From Enterobacter sp. 10-1 (GTDB lineage: Bacteria > Pseudomonadota > Gammaproteobacteria > Enterobacterales > Enterobacteriaceae): a DNA stretch of 64,000 nt. The translations under genes were made by a program, and so were the position numbers. Shown one piece after another: positions 9,198 to 18,660 of the stretch; the first letter of the stretch is position 1, and the number at the start of each line of letters is the position of its first letter. Location: positions 1,178,001 through 1,242,000 of the forward strand of contig NISF01000001.1 of the NCBI GenBank assembly GCA_002270295.1. Direction: 5' to 3'. The notes beneath the pieces were generated by a model. That model was not told where the DNA came from, searched no databases, and saw only the letters and a list, made by a program, of their open reading frames with translations.

Positions 9198-10151
9198 TCA
9201 ACGTACTCTTACCAGCAGCCAGATGAACCATGGCGCGCCGATAACGGCGGTTAATACGCCCGCCGGCAGCTCCATTGGGGGATGAATCGTACGGGCCAGC
9301 AGATCGGCCAACAGCAGCACCAGCCCGCCGGTCAGCGCCGAAACGGGCAGCAGGTAGCGGTGGCTGCCGCCCGTAAAGCGGCGCACGAGGTGCGGCACCA
9401 CCAGGCTAATAAACGCGATCGGGCCGCAGACGGCGACGCTAACCGAAGCCAGGGCTACCGCCAGCAGCAGGCCGCCGCGGTGGAGCAGCCGGAGATTGAC
9501 GCCGAGGGTCCCGGCCCGCTCATGGCCAAGCGCCAGTAAATCCAGGCTGCGGCTAAGCAGCAGGCTTAACGGCAGCAGGATCGCCAGCACGGGCAGGGCG
9601 ATAGCGACGAATGAGCCGTCCCGCGCCCACAGGCTGCCCGTCAGCCACAGCAGCGCGTTGTTGATCTCCTGGGGCCGGGAGAGCAGCAGGTAGTCGGTAA
9701 GGCTGGCCCAGCAGGCCGACAGCGCCACGCCGGTGAGCGCCAGGCGCATCGGACGGGCAAAACCGGCCAGTGCAACCAGCGCCAGCATTGCCGCCATGCC
9801 GCCGCTAAACGCCACCAGCGGTAGCCACAGCACGGACAGTGACGGGATAAAATAGAGCGCGGTTACCGACGCCAGGCTGGCGGCATGGTTGATGCCGAGA
9901 ATATCCGGCGACGCCAGCGGGTTGCGGACCAGGCCCTGAATCAGCACCCCGGAGACCGCCAGCGCGGCGCCGACGATCTGCGCCAGCACCACCCGCGGCA
10001 GGCGATACTGCATCAGGACGTAGTGGTACTCGCTGGTTTTGTGCCAGCCGTCGAACAGCGCCTGCCAGGGCAGCGGAACGGCCCCCATAAGCAGGGAGAT
10101 CGCGTTTAACGCCAGCAGCGCCAGCAGCAGGCAGGCGATGCGCATTTTCAT
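9198..10151 (-). CDS. fecD: Ferric citrate ABC transporter permease FecD
   Basis: A 317-residue FecCD-family permease with about nine to ten hydrophobic helices. The family pattern VRNPLASPDILGINHAA lies near residues 83-100, and PIAFISLVVPHLVR marks the segment that contacts the ATPase. The start at 10151 makes a 4-base ATGA overlap with fecC, implying translational coupling; the open frame extends 59 codons upstream inside fecC. It pairs with FecC to form the channel. Confidence 0.95.
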   Translation of the reverse strand: MKMRIACLLLALLALNAISLLMGAVPLPWQALFDGWHKTSEYHYVLMQYRLPRVVLAQIVGAALAVSGVLIQGLVRNPLASPDILGINHAASLASVTALYFIPSLSVLWLPLVAFSGGMAAMLALVALAGFARPMRLALTGVALSACWASLTDYLLLSRPQEINNALLWLTGSLWARDGSFVAIALPVLAILLPLSLLLSRSLDLLALGHERAGTLGVNLRLLHRGGLLLAVALASVSVAVCGPIAFISLVVPHLVRRFTGGSHRYLLPVSALTGGLVLLLADLLARTIHPPMELPAGVLTAVIGAPWFIWLLVRVR

Positions 10152-11146
10152 CCGCGCCTCCTGACCAGCCAGACAAAGCACGGCGCTCCGACCAGCGCCA
10201 GCACCGCGCCCGCCGGGAGCTCTCCGGGCCAGGCCAGCGCGCGGGCGAGAATATCCGCCAGCAGCATAAATATGCCGCCCAGTAGCGCCGCCATCGGCAG
10301 CAAAACGCGGCAGTCCTGGCCAACCCACAGGCGCGCAAGATGCGGTACCAGCAGGCCGATAAAGGCCACCGGCCCCGCCACGCTGACGCAGGCGCCGGTC
10401 AGCAGCAGCACCGCCGCGTTGATCGCCAGCCGCAGCCGGGAGAGATTCACCCCCAGCGAGTGGGCGGTGCTATCGCCGACGTGGAGTAAATTCAGGGAGT
10501 TTGCCAGCAGAAATACGCCGGGAATAATCAGCGCCGCAAAGGGAAACAGCTGCCAGAACTCCGGCCAGCGAACGTGCGAAACGCCCCCGGCCAGCCAGTA
10601 TAAAATTCCGTAGGCGTGATCTTCGGCCAGCAGCAGCGTAACGCGGGTCAGCGCCATGCACAGCGCTGACAGGGCGATCCCGGCGAGGATCAGGCGGTTG
10701 CGGTCGAGCTCCTGACGCCAGCCGCCGCCGGCCGCCATCACCAGCAGCCAGCTGACGCTGCCGCCGCAGGCGGCAATCAACGCCAGAGAATAGCCCGCCA
10801 ACGGCGCCGGGCTGAAGGCGCTGGTTAGCGACATCGCCAGCGCCGCGCCGCTGTTGATGCCGAGCAGGGACGGCGAGGCCAGCGGATTATGGGTTAAGAT
10901 TTGCAGCAGAGAGCCAGAGAGCGCCAGGCTGCTACCGAGCGCGATCGCCACCAGGCTTCGCGGCAGGCGAAGATTAAGCACCAGCGCCTGGGCCAGAGAG
11001 GGCGTTTTGGGGACCAGCAGCGCCTGCAAGGCCTCCAGCGGCGCAACGGGGATCGCCGAATAGCTAAACAGGCTCAGCCACAGCAGACCCGCCAGCCCGA
11101 CCAGCGGCAGCCCCCAGACCAGCAAAGCGGAACGGGATGATTTCAT
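10148..11146 (-). CDS. fecC: Ferric citrate ABC transporter permease FecC
   Basis: A 332-residue inner-membrane permease. It shares with E. coli FecC the segments LRLPRSLVAIALGSSLALSG, THNPLASPSLLGINSG and a C-terminal end FVWLVRRRG. Its ATG overlaps the fecB stop by 4 bases and its stop overlaps the fecD start, so the BCD cistrons are coupled. The family forms heterodimers, here with FecD. Confidence 0.95.
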   Translation of the reverse strand: MKSSRSALLVWGLPLVGLAGLLWLSLFSYSAIPVAPLEALQALLVPKTPSLAQALVLNLRLPRSLVAIALGSSLALSGSLLQILTHNPLASPSLLGINSGAALAMSLTSAFSPAPLAGYSLALIAACGGSVSWLLVMAAGGGWRQELDRNRLILAGIALSALCMALTRVTLLLAEDHAYGILYWLAGGVSHVRWPEFWQLFPFAALIIPGVFLLANSLNLLHVGDSTAHSLGVNLSRLRLAINAAVLLLTGACVSVAGPVAFIGLLVPHLARLWVGQDCRVLLPMAALLGGIFMLLADILARALAWPGELPAGAVLALVGAPCFVWLVRRRG

Positions 11147-12045
11147 TGCTGCACGTCGACCGCCTGGTGGTGAATAATTTTAACCGCATCAGCGGCGATG
11201 CGTTCGGCGGCAAACATGCCGCGCATCCGCGCCCAGCTGTTGCTGTCAACGGCGGCCACCTGCTGCTTCTGCTGCGCCTGCAGCATCTGCCATAGCGGGT
11301 CCTGCTGCCATTTGCGCACGATGCTTTCCGTCCGATAATGAGCAACAAACAGCCACTGCGGGTTGATGGCCAACAGCTGTTCGAGGCCGATCGTCGCCAT
11401 CGGCGCGCCGGCGATGGCCGCCGGAACCGACAGCCCCAGCGCGCTCAGCACGCTGCCGGTATAGGTATCGCGCGAATGCAGGTTGAACTGCTGTTCGCGG
11501 GAGGTGCCGAATACCACGCTGGCGCCGGCCGGCAGCTGGCCGGCGAAATCAGCCATCCGCTGGCGATGCTGCGCCAGGCGCTGCTGCATAAGCGGGTCCT
11601 GGCCGACGACTTTGCCGATAATGGCCGCCGACTGCAGGTTTTCTGCGTAGGTTTCATTGCGCGACTTCAGCAGCAGCACCGGGGCGATTTGCCGCAGGGC
11701 GGCGTAAATACCGCGATGGCGGCTGCTATCGGCCACGATCAGGTCCGGGCGCAGGGCGCTAATCGCCTCCAGAGAGGGCTGGGCGCGGGTGCCGACCGAC
11801 TGCCACGGTTTCAGATGCGCGCGGACCTCGGGCAAAATGCGCGCGGGGTCGTTATCGTCGGCGATGCCGACGGGGCTGACGTCAACCGCCGCCAGCGCAT
11901 CGGCGAAGGAGAGCTCCAGCACGACGATCCGCTGCGGGGGGGTATCGAGGGTAAATCGCCCCTGCTGATCCTCGACCGTCACGGCAAAAGCCGCGCCGCT
12001 GAGCGCCAGCTGCGCGGCGAATAGAAAACGTAAAATAGCCAACAT
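11143..12045 (-). CDS. fecB: Periplasmic ferric citrate/iron-binding protein FecB
   Basis: A 300-residue substrate-binding protein with a signal peptide (about residues 1-21, ending GAAFA) and the siderophore-binding-protein fold (PQRIVVLELSFADALAAV near the N-terminus). It hands iron to FecCDE. The start at 12045 matches the E. coli protein start (MLA..RFLFA); the frame is open for 20 more codons. It is separated from fecA by 91 bases holding two stem-loops. Confidence 0.95.
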   Translation of the reverse strand: MLAILRFLFAAQLALSGAAFAVTVEDQQGRFTLDTPPQRIVVLELSFADALAAVDVSPVGIADDNDPARILPEVRAHLKPWQSVGTRAQPSLEAISALRPDLIVADSSRHRGIYAALRQIAPVLLLKSRNETYAENLQSAAIIGKVVGQDPLMQQRLAQHRQRMADFAGQLPAGASVVFGTSREQQFNLHSRDTYTGSVLSALGLSVPAAIAGAPMATIGLEQLLAINPQWLFVAHYRTESIVRKWQQDPLWQMLQAQQKQQVAAVDSNSWARMRGMFAAERIAADAVKIIHHQAVDVQQ

Positions 12046-12060
12046 ACTCACTCCAGAATG

Positions 12061-12125
12061 GCGGGACGCCGGGATCGTCCCGCCGATATCATCCACAAAC
12101 ATCACCGCCTCAGGCTGAGGCGGTG
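12061..12125 (-). other. Two stem-loops in the fecA-fecB gap
   Basis: The 91-base gap contains two perfect hairpins: 12103-12112 with 12116-12125 (10-bp stem, 3-base loop) and 12061-12068 with 12076-12083 (8-bp stem, 7-base loop). Neither is followed by a U-tract on the minus strand. Known fec operons have high fecA and lower fecBCDE expression, so these probably protect the fecA mRNA end or partly terminate. Confidence 0.6.
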
Positions 12126-12136
12126 AACGGCCATCG

Positions 12137-14467
12137 TCAGAATTTCATCGACCCCTGCAGGTACAGGGTGCGCGGCTGACCGGCGTAAATGCCTTTGTTG
12201 TTATCGTCGTATGAACGGGTGTAGTACTCGTGGTCGAAGATATTCTTCACCCCGACCGCCAGGTTGAGGTTGGCCATTTGTGGACCAAAATCGTAGGCGA
12301 CGCGCGCGCCCCACAGCATAAAGCCCGGGATGCGGCCGGTGCTGCCGTCGGCGCTTTCCGCAACCGTGTTGGCGTTGTCGGCAAACTGGCTGGACTGGAA
12401 ATCGCTATTGAGGTTGAAGGTCCAGCTGCCCGGCTTATAGTCCACGCCGAGGGTGCCTTTATGCTTCGGCGAGAACGGGACCTGATTGCCGTAGGTGTCC
12501 CCTTTTTCACGGATTTCGGCGTTAACGTACGCGTAGCTGGCGTATACCGACAGGTTGTCGAGGCGCGGCGTGAGATCGCCAAGATCGTAGCGTGCCTGGG
12601 TTTCCAGCCCGCTATGGCGGGTTTTACCGCGCGCGGTGACGGTATCGTTGGTCTGGTTGGAGTCGTACTGATTATTGAAGTTAATCAGGAACAGGCCCAT
12701 TTCCGCGCTCAGCGCGCCGTTGTCGTAGCGGCTGCCGATTTCCCAGGTGCGGGCCTTTTCCGGCTCCACATTGCCGCTCTGCACAGCCTTGCCAATTTGG
12801 CTGTACTGTACGGTGCCGAACGATCCTTCGGTGTTAGCATAAAGATTCCAGCTGTCGGTGAGATGATAAAGCACGTTGAGCGCCGGCAGCGGGGCGTTGT
12901 AGCTGACCTGCTCGCGGGTGCCCTTCAGGTTATTATCCTGATAGGACTCAATATGTTCGAAGCGCATGCCCGGGGTGATCGTCCAGTCGCCGATATCAAT
13001 GCGGTCGTCGATATACCAGGCGTGCGCCTCGGTACCGGAACGGGTATCGCGATCGTAAGGGCTGGCGGTGCTCGGCAGCTCGCCGCTGGCGGTCGTGGTG
13101 TAGTAGCGCATCTCATGGGTGGATTCATTCACGTAGCGATAGCCGACGCCCACTTCATGCGCGGTAGCGCCGAGCGTAAAGCTCTGGCTGTAGCGCGGCT
13201 CGATCCCCCGAACCCAGTATTCGCGCGGAGAAAGCGTAATGCGCTTGCCCTGCTCAAGGTAGCCGCTGCGCAGCGTGTGGGTATAGAAGCCCTGAATATT
13301 GAACTTATGCATGGCGTCCGGCTGAAACTGATAGCCGAGGCTGGCGAGCTGGCGGCGCCCCCAGAAGCGGTCGTACGGGCGGGTAGACTGCCAGCGGTCG
13401 GCATCATAATCGGCGCGGGAGAGCCCGCCGGGCATGTCGGCCTCGCCGTCATAATATTGCAGCAGGCTGTTAAAGGTATGCACCTCGTTTGGCGCATATT
13501 TACTTTTCAGCATCACGTCGTCAATGCGGGTGGCGCTGTGCTCGCGCCAGTCGCTGCCGCGCGTTCCTGAATAGAGCAGCGCGGAGCCAAACCCGTTATC
13601 CGCCGTGCCGCCAATCATCAGATTGTGCGTCTCCTTGGGATTGTTCTGCGAGGAGGTTGGGCTCAGCTGGCCTTCGATGCCGCCCTCAATGCCAAAATCC
13701 TGCGGAATAGCGCGGGTGACGAAGTTAACGACGCCGCCAACGCTCTGCGGTCCGTAGCGCACGGCGCCCGCGCCGCGAACAACGTCGACGGCATCCATAT
13801 TGCCCAGCGATACCGGAGCCAGCGACAGCTGGGGCTGGCCGTAGGGGGCGAAGGGCACCGGGATACCGTCCATCAGCACCGTGGAGCGGCTGGCCAGGCG
13901 CGGGTTCAGGCCGCGGATGCCAAAGTTCATCGCCAGGTCGTGGCTGCCGGTGCCGGTATTATCCGGGGCGTTGACTCCCGGGATGCGGTTCAGCACCTCA
14001 CGCATGGTGGCGGCGCCGGTTTTGGCAAACTCGTCGCGGCGGATGACGTCGCGGGCGCCGGCGTGTTCAAACACATCGTTTTCCCGCGCGTCTCCTAGCC
14101 AGTCGCCGATAACCGTCAGCGACGCCTCATTCTCAACGGGTGCGGGCTCCAGCGTCCAGGCGTTATTGCCCAGCGCTTTGAGCCGCAGGCCGCTGCCGTT
14201 CAGCAGCGTTTGCAGACCATCCTCAACGTCGTAGCTGCCGTGCAGGCCATCGCTATGCTTGCCCCGCGTCAGGCTGGCGTCGGTTGAGAGGGTGATGCCG
14301 CTGCGGGCGGCGTACTGATTGAGCGCGGTATCTAAATCTCCGGCGGCGATATCAAACTGAGCGGCGGCAAAGACCGGCGCAGCGGCCAGCGCCGCCAGCG
14401 GCAGCAGGCTTAAACGGATTGCCATCACCAGAGGCATTGGTTTGCGTAGAACGCGTAAAGGCGTCAT
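12137..14467 (-). CDS. fecA: TonB-dependent ferric citrate outer-membrane receptor FecA
   Basis: A 776-residue protein. It has a signal peptide (about 1-33), an N-terminal STN signalling domain that talks to FecR (about 35-110, [20 protein letters not shown]), a TonB box-like LTVIGD around 115, a plug domain ([34 protein letters not shown]) and a 22-strand barrel ending in ..LYLQGSMKF with terminal phenylalanine. It binds dicitrate-iron and both imports it and signals to FecR/FecI. The start at 14467 matches E. coli MTPLRV; the frame is open 45 codons further upstream. Virtually every segment aligns by eye with E. coli FecA. Confidence 0.97.
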   Translation of the reverse strand: MTPLRVLRKPMPLVMAIRLSLLPLAALAAAPVFAAAQFDIAAGDLDTALNQYAARSGITLSTDASLTRGKHSDGLHGSYDVEDGLQTLLNGSGLRLKALGNNAWTLEPAPVENEASLTVIGDWLGDARENDVFEHAGARDVIRRDEFAKTGAATMREVLNRIPGVNAPDNTGTGSHDLAMNFGIRGLNPRLASRSTVLMDGIPVPFAPYGQPQLSLAPVSLGNMDAVDVVRGAGAVRYGPQSVGGVVNFVTRAIPQDFGIEGGIEGQLSPTSSQNNPKETHNLMIGGTADNGFGSALLYSGTRGSDWREHSATRIDDVMLKSKYAPNEVHTFNSLLQYYDGEADMPGGLSRADYDADRWQSTRPYDRFWGRRQLASLGYQFQPDAMHKFNIQGFYTHTLRSGYLEQGKRITLSPREYWVRGIEPRYSQSFTLGATAHEVGVGYRYVNESTHEMRYYTTTASGELPSTASPYDRDTRSGTEAHAWYIDDRIDIGDWTITPGMRFEHIESYQDNNLKGTREQVSYNAPLPALNVLYHLTDSWNLYANTEGSFGTVQYSQIGKAVQSGNVEPEKARTWEIGSRYDNGALSAEMGLFLINFNNQYDSNQTNDTVTARGKTRHSGLETQARYDLGDLTPRLDNLSVYASYAYVNAEIREKGDTYGNQVPFSPKHKGTLGVDYKPGSWTFNLNSDFQSSQFADNANTVAESADGSTGRIPGFMLWGARVAYDFGPQMANLNLAVGVKNIFDHEYYTRSYDDNNKGIYAGQPRTLYLQGSMKF

Positions 14468-14489
14468 GTGTTCTCCACGATTGTTTTGG

Positions 14490-14560
14490 TTGTTTTCACC
14501 TGTTAAGTCGAACGAGCAGGGGAAAAGGGACAATGGAGAATGAGAATTTTTTGTATTTTT
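14490..14560 (-). promoter_or_regulatory. FecI-dependent fecA promoter region
   Basis: The 97 bases between fecR and fecA contain, on the minus strand, ATTGTCCCTTTT followed by CTCGTTCGACT. As I recall it, the E. coli fecA promoter contains ATTGTCCTTTTTACC and CTCGTTCGACT in the same order. The FecI sigma factor uses this region. The assignment rests on remembered similarity; the -35 element is less clear. Confidence 0.5.
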
Positions 14561-14564
14561 TTTC

Positions 14565-15512
14565 TCAGGCGGGGACGACGGTGACCCAATAGCGGGTGGC
14601 AAACTGCAGTTTTACCGGCAGCGTTTGCGTAATAACCTGCAAAATCGTCCCGGTATCGTTCAGCGGGAAGGTGCCGCTCAGGCGTAAATCGGCAACGCGG
14701 GGATCGCAGCGCAGAATGCCGGGGCGATAGCGGGACAGCGTGGCGATAACCTCGCGCAGGGGGCGGTCGCGAAAGCTGAGCACGCCCTGAGTCCAGCTAT
14801 CTTCACCGGCGCTCAGCGTCTGTATCGGGGAGAAGGCTTCAGCGCTGAAGCGCAGGCTTTCTCCGGCTTCCACCCTCCGGTACTGGCCGTGCGCTAATCG
14901 CACCTCAACGGCGTGCTGCTGCACCGCCAGGCGGGTTTCATCGGCAAACTGGCGAACGGTAAACTCCGTGCCCAGAGCGGTGAGGTTGCCGTCGCGGGTC
15001 TGTACGCGGAACGGCCGCTGGAGAGCGTCGCGGGCGGTGCGGATGGCAATTTCGCCGTAGCGCAGGCGCACCAGGCGCTGCTGCGCGTCGAAATAGATGT
15101 CGGCGGCACTGTCGGTGTTCAGGGTCAGAACCGAGCCATCCGCCAGCGGCTGGCGACGCGTTATCCCCTTGGCCGTGCGGTAGTCGGCGCGAAGCCCCTC
15201 CGCCAGCTCGCTGTCCCACAGCCGCCAGCTCCCGCCGGCCATCGCCAGCAGCATCAATCCTTTCAGCACCTGACGGCGGGCTGCCCGACCGTCGTTGAGG
15301 GCCCGGCTGGCAAGCGCGCCCGGAAGGTGGCCCATCTGCTGACGCAGGTTTTCGACCTGCTGCCAGGCCCAGCGGTGGTCAAGGTCCTGCTCATACCACT
15401 GCTGCCAGCGGGCTTCCTGCTGCGGATTGGGGCGCCCGTCGCTTAGCAGGGCATACCAGTGGGAGGCCGACCGCAGGGCCTGGCGACGCGAGTCGGTAAG
15501 TTTCGTGGTCAC
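14565..15512 (-). CDS. fecR: FecR, anti-sigma/transmembrane regulator of ferric citrate uptake
   Basis: A 315-residue protein. A cytoplasmic N-terminal FecI-binding region comes first (residues 1-85, including a DUF4880-like stretch [20 protein letters not shown]). A short membrane helix follows (about 86-100), then a periplasmic FecR domain and a C-terminal STN-like region. It relays the FecA signal to FecI. It overlaps fecI by 4 bases (ATGA). Length is near the 317 of E. coli FecR. Confidence 0.94.
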   Translation of the reverse strand: MTTKLTDSRRQALRSASHWYALLSDGRPNPQQEARWQQWYEQDLDHRWAWQQVENLRQQMGHLPGALASRALNDGRAARRQVLKGLMLLAMAGGSWRLWDSELAEGLRADYRTAKGITRRQPLADGSVLTLNTDSAADIYFDAQQRLVRLRYGEIAIRTARDALQRPFRVQTRDGNLTALGTEFTVRQFADETRLAVQQHAVEVRLAHGQYRRVEAGESLRFSAEAFSPIQTLSAGEDSWTQGVLSFRDRPLREVIATLSRYRPGILRCDPRVADLRLSGTFPLNDTGTILQVITQTLPVKLQFATRYWVTVVPA

Positions 15513-16030
15513 AGGCCGTTCTCCAGGCGAAAGAGCAGGCAGTGCTCGGTCGCTTTGGCCACATATTTTTTCACCGAACTGACGGAGACCGTCAGGCGTA
15601 CGGCGATCTCGGCGTAGGTCAGGCCTTCCAGCTGCGAGAGTAAAAAGGCTTCCCGCGCCTTCTGACTCAGGCCATCCAGCATCGCGTCGATCTGCTGCAG
15701 CGTTTCCAGCTGAATTTGCTGCAGCTCGGCAGAGGGCGCCAGCGCCTCGGGGAGCTGGGCAATCATCTCAAGCCAGGCGCGCTCCAGCGCATTGCGGCGA
15801 AACAGATCGATCATCACCCGTTTCGCGATGGTGCACAGAAAGGATTTCGGATCGCGGATGGTCGTTAAGGATTCACCGGCCATCACCCGCATAAAGGTGT
15901 CCTGGGCGACGTCATCGGCGTCGAACGAGGATTGCAGTCTGCCGGTCAGCCAGTTTTTCAGCCAGCCGTGATGGGCGTGATACAGCGAAGCAAGCGTCAG
16001 CGGTGCGGCGGTGGCGGAAAGTGAGGACAT
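15509..16030 (-). CDS. fecI: FecI, ECF sigma factor for fecA transcription
   Basis: A 173-residue ECF sigma factor, the same length as E. coli FecI. Region 2 ([18 protein letters not shown], about 35-52) and region 4 ([20 protein letters not shown], about 130-155) are intact. The start at 16030 is chosen by family length; the frame is open 11 codons upstream. A Fur-box-like inverted repeat lies 42 bases upstream within the likely promoter, so fecIR should be iron-repressed. Confidence 0.94.
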   Translation of the reverse strand: MSSLSATAAPLTLASLYHAHHGWLKNWLTGRLQSSFDADDVAQDTFMRVMAGESLTTIRDPKSFLCTIAKRVMIDLFRRNALERAWLEMIAQLPEALAPSAELQQIQLETLQQIDAMLDGLSQKAREAFLLSQLEGLTYAEIAVRLTVSVSSVKKYVAKATEHCLLFRLENGL

Positions 16031-16071
16031 GGCCGAATTCAGAAAAATGGAACGATAGCGCATATGTTAAT

Positions 16072-16093
16072 ATGAGAATGTTTCTCATTACAA
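16072..16093 (-). promoter_or_regulatory. Fur-box-like operator in the fecI promoter
   Basis: TGAGAA (16073-16078) and TTCTCA (16082-16087) form an exact inverted repeat with a 3-base spacer, matching the core of Fur operators. On the minus strand it is preceded by TTGTAA (16093-16088), a plausible -35, so the repeat falls in the promoter spacer where Fur would block RNA polymerase. Confidence 0.7.
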
Positions 16094-16149
16094 TTAAAAC
16101 GCAGCGTTAAGTTCGTCTCCAGGCCGGGTGGTTACTTTAAGTAATTGTT

Positions 16150-16165
16150 ATCAATTGCAATTGAT
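16150..16165. promoter_or_regulatory. 16-bp perfect palindrome mid-way in the fecI-methyltransferase gap
   Basis: ATCAATTGCAATTGAT is a perfect palindrome, preceded by TTGTT so that the local string resembles a relaxed Fur site. It sits between the two better Fur-like sites and could serve either divergent promoter. Confidence 0.4.
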
Positions 16166-16212
16166 TTTACCGGCGCGCGGCGGCGGCTTGCGAACGGTCA
16201 AATGCAAATAAA

Positions 16213-16259
16213 AGTCATTATCAATATTCCCTCGTCAAAGATAATGATGTATTTATAAT
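16213..16259 (+). promoter_or_regulatory. Fur-box-like sites upstream of the methyltransferase gene
   Basis: TCATTATC (16215-16222) and GATAATGAT (16240-16248) are exact matches to halves of the Fur consensus GATAATGATAATCATTATC, 17 bases apart. The second overlaps a likely -10 region (TATAAT at 16254-16259), some 30 bases before the start codon. This suggests iron repression of the methyltransferase gene. Confidence 0.6.
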
Positions 16260-16287
16260 GCATCTTATAAATCATGAGGTGCTGCAG

Positions 16288-17070
16288 ATGAATGCGAGTG
16301 AAAAGGCCGGACACACATTTTTAGCCAGTCTGGGAAAAACCCGGCTGCGGCCCGGCGGCGTAGAAGCGACGGAGTGGCTGTTCCGCCAGGCCGATTTATC
16401 CTCCGAGAGTACGGTGCTGGAGGTGGCCTGTAATATGGGAACCACTTCGATAGAGCTGGCGAAACGATTTGGCTGCCGCGTGTACGCCATCGATATGGAT
16501 AAAGATGCGCTGGCGAAGGCCCGGCAAAATATCGTGCTGGAAGGTGTGGATAATAAGGTGCTGGTGATGGAAGCTAACGCCACCCGGCTGCCGTTTCCCG
16601 ATGCCACCTTTGATGTGGTGATTAATGAGGCGATGCTGACCATGTATGCCGATAAAGCCAAAGAGAAGCTGGTGGCGGAATACTATCGCGTGCTCAAACC
16701 CGGCGGCCGCCTGCTGACCCACGATATTATGTACACTCAGCAGGCGCTGGGGGAGGGGGAGCGCATGGAGCTGCAGGGGGTGGTCAAATCTCACGTCAGC
16801 CCCATGAGCCAGGCGCGCTGGCAGTCTCTCTTTGAAGAGGTGGGGTTTGACTCCGTTCGCTGCCACGCGGGGCCGATGTCGCTGATGTCGGCGCGGGGGT
16901 TGATCAAAGACGAAGGTTTCAGCCAGGCGCTGAGAATCATCTGTAATGGCCTGCTTAAGCGGGAGAATCGTCCGCGTTTTCTGGCGATGATGCGCTTTTT
17001 CCGGCGTCAGCGGCGGCAGCTGAATTTTATTGCCTGCTGTTCGGCGAAAGGCATTGCTGTACATAAATAA
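16288..17070 (+). CDS. Class I SAM-dependent methyltransferase, probably Fur-regulated
   Basis: A 260-residue protein with a Rossmann methyltransferase core. The SAM motif I VLEVACNMGTTSIELAK is at about 42-58, the acidic motif II residue in VYAIDMDKDAL follows, and FDVVINEAMLTM is the motif IV region. YRVLKPGGRLLTHD is the usual post-motif. The N-terminal 40 residues and C-terminal 90 residues, basic at the end (RFFRRQRRQ), are lineage-specific. The start at 16288 has GAGGTG 8 bases upstream; an earlier ATG at 16258 lacks one. It is divergent from fecI across a Fur-box-rich gap. Substrate unknown; a link to iron or siderophore metabolism is inference from position only. Confidence 0.8.
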   Translation: MNASEKAGHTFLASLGKTRLRPGGVEATEWLFRQADLSSESTVLEVACNMGTTSIELAKRFGCRVYAIDMDKDALAKARQNIVLEGVDNKVLVMEANATRLPFPDATFDVVINEAMLTMYADKAKEKLVAEYYRVLKPGGRLLTHDIMYTQQALGEGERMELQGVVKSHVSPMSQARWQSLFEEVGFDSVRCHAGPMSLMSARGLIKDEGFSQALRIICNGLLKRENRPRFLAMMRFFRRQRRQLNFIACCSAKGIAVHK

Positions 17071-17654
17071 TGCGGAATAAGCGTTCGAAATAAAAGCAAC
17101 CTTATATATCTGTCATTATTTGTCAGGAAGATAAAATAAGCCGAGTCTTATTTTTGTTCTCCCCGCCGGCGATAAATTTTTGTTCCAATATGAACGGGGA
17201 GAATTATTCGCACCGATGCCGCCCTGGACCTCGCGGCTGCTTCCTCTGCGCCTCGGCCCGCGTCATTATTACGCCGCGCCAGGGGTCGCTGAACGCGCTG
17301 ACAGCGCCGGGGCGCCGGGCCTTTGCTGAACGGGCGCGGTGCCGGGTGCGAGGCGGGGAGCGGCGGCACAAAGGGGCTCTTCTGCAGGTGCAGGCCCATC
17401 ACCTGCATAAATGAATAGCATGGAAATGATTTTACAGAAGAATACTTTTAATTTATTATTCATTTTTAATTTACATTTTGTAACAAGTATGCTGGTATTA
17501 TGTTTTTTTCCCCTCCCTGTTCATTTTTACTTGCCCGAGTGAATTTAGGCAGATTACTATTGTCGTACTAGCTATATGTACCGCCTAACGACTGATGAAA
17601 GGAATCGTTTTTTCCTTAAGCGTTACCTCATTTAGGATGTTTACAGGAAAAATC
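17071..17654 (+). other. 584-base intergenic region with candidate lpxP promoter and long leader
   Basis: AT-rich ends flank a GC-rich middle (about 17200-17390). Opposed reading frames of 86 codons occur on both strands of that middle; neither has a ribosome binding site or a convincing protein, so I call no gene. An extended -10 candidate (TG-G-TATTAT, 17493-17501) would give a leader of about 145 bases before lpxP. Long leaders are known for cold-induced genes, but I found no recognisable cold-box. Confidence 0.4.
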
Positions 17655-18569
17655 ATGCCTTCCGCTTTTAATAAGAGTCTTTTGCATCCCCGCAATTGGG
17701 GGACCTGGTTTGGCCTGGCCATTCTCTGGTCAATCGTGCAATTACCCTATCCGCTCCTGCACAGCATCGGTACCACCGCCGGTAAGGCCTCGCGACGCTT
17801 CCTCAAACGCCGGGAGCATATTGCCAGAAGAAACCTTGAGCTCTGTTTCCCCGACATGTCTGCTGAAGCGAGAGAAAAGCTGATCGAGCAGAACTTTATG
17901 TCGCTGGGAATGGGGTTGATTGAGACCGGCATGGCGTGGTTCTGGAGCGATGAGCGCGTCAGGAAATGGTTTGACGTAGAAGGTCTCCAAAATCTCGAAA
18001 AGGCCATGAATGCTGGTAAGGGCGTAATGGCGGTCGGCGTGCACTTTATTTCTCTTGAGCTCGGCGGTCGTACTATGGGCCTGTGTCGGCCGATGATGGC
18101 GACCTATCGTCCGCACAACAGCCCGCTGATGGAGTGGGTGCAGACCCGTGGACGCCTGCGCTCGAATAAAGCGATGATCGATCGCCGTAATTTGTCCGGC
18201 CTGGTGCACGCGCTGAAGGCCGGCGAAGCGGTGTGGTTTGCCCCCGATCAGGATTACGGCCCGAAAGGCAGCGTCTTTGCCCCGTTTTTCTCCGTGCCGC
18301 AGGCCGCGACGACCAACGGTACCTACGTCCTGTCGCGTCTCTCCGGCGCCAAAATGCTGACCATCAGCATGGTGCGTAAAGCGAACGGCCAAGGCTACAC
18401 CTTATATATCAGCGAGACGCTGGACGATTATCCTGGCGAAGATAAGCAGGAAGCGGCCGGCTACATCAACAGGGTTATCGAAAGAGAGATTCTGCGCGCG
18501 CCCGAGCAATACCTGTGGGTTCACCGGCGTTTCAAAACGCGTCCGCTGGGCGAAGGTTCTTTGTACTAA
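17655..18569 (+). CDS. lpxP: Kdo2-lipid IVA acyltransferase LpxP (palmitoleoyl type)
   Basis: A 304-residue inner-membrane enzyme of the HtrB/LpxL family. The HX4(D/E) catalytic pair is H130 and E135 in GVHFISLELGG. The N-terminal hydrophobic anchor covers about residues 17-40. It adds a secondary acyl chain to lipid A. Segments such as MMATYRPHNSPLMEWVQTRG and YLWVHRRFKTRP match E. coli LpxP better than LpxL in my reading, but the LpxL1/LpxL2 naming used in Klebsiella is an alternative. The start at 17655 follows AGGA at 7-base spacing; the frame is open 20 codons further upstream. Confidence 0.85.
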   Translation: MPSAFNKSLLHPRNWGTWFGLAILWSIVQLPYPLLHSIGTTAGKASRRFLKRREHIARRNLELCFPDMSAEAREKLIEQNFMSLGMGLIETGMAWFWSDERVRKWFDVEGLQNLEKAMNAGKGVMAVGVHFISLELGGRTMGLCRPMMATYRPHNSPLMEWVQTRGRLRSNKAMIDRRNLSGLVHALKAGEAVWFAPDQDYGPKGSVFAPFFSVPQAATTNGTYVLSRLSGAKMLTISMVRKANGQGYTLYISETLDDYPGEDKQEAAGYINRVIEREILRAPEQYLWVHRRFKTRPLGEGSLY

Positions 18570-18660
18570 GCCAACAGGCACCGTAAGCTCTTTCAAAATC
18601 ACGTTAGTTGCGTTAACGTGAGCGCGATCATATTGTTTGTTGAACGCGAAGGAGTGCAGT

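Noticed and set aside
12230-13570. 446-codon open frame on the plus strand opposite fecA
   Set aside because: It is the antisense of a fully supported FecA sequence, has no ribosome binding site and its composition is that of a GC-rich shadow frame.
17148-17414. Opposed 86-codon frames in the gap before lpxP
   Set aside because: No ribosome binding sites, non-ATG starts, proline/arginine-rich random-looking translations; both arise from a short GC-rich patch.
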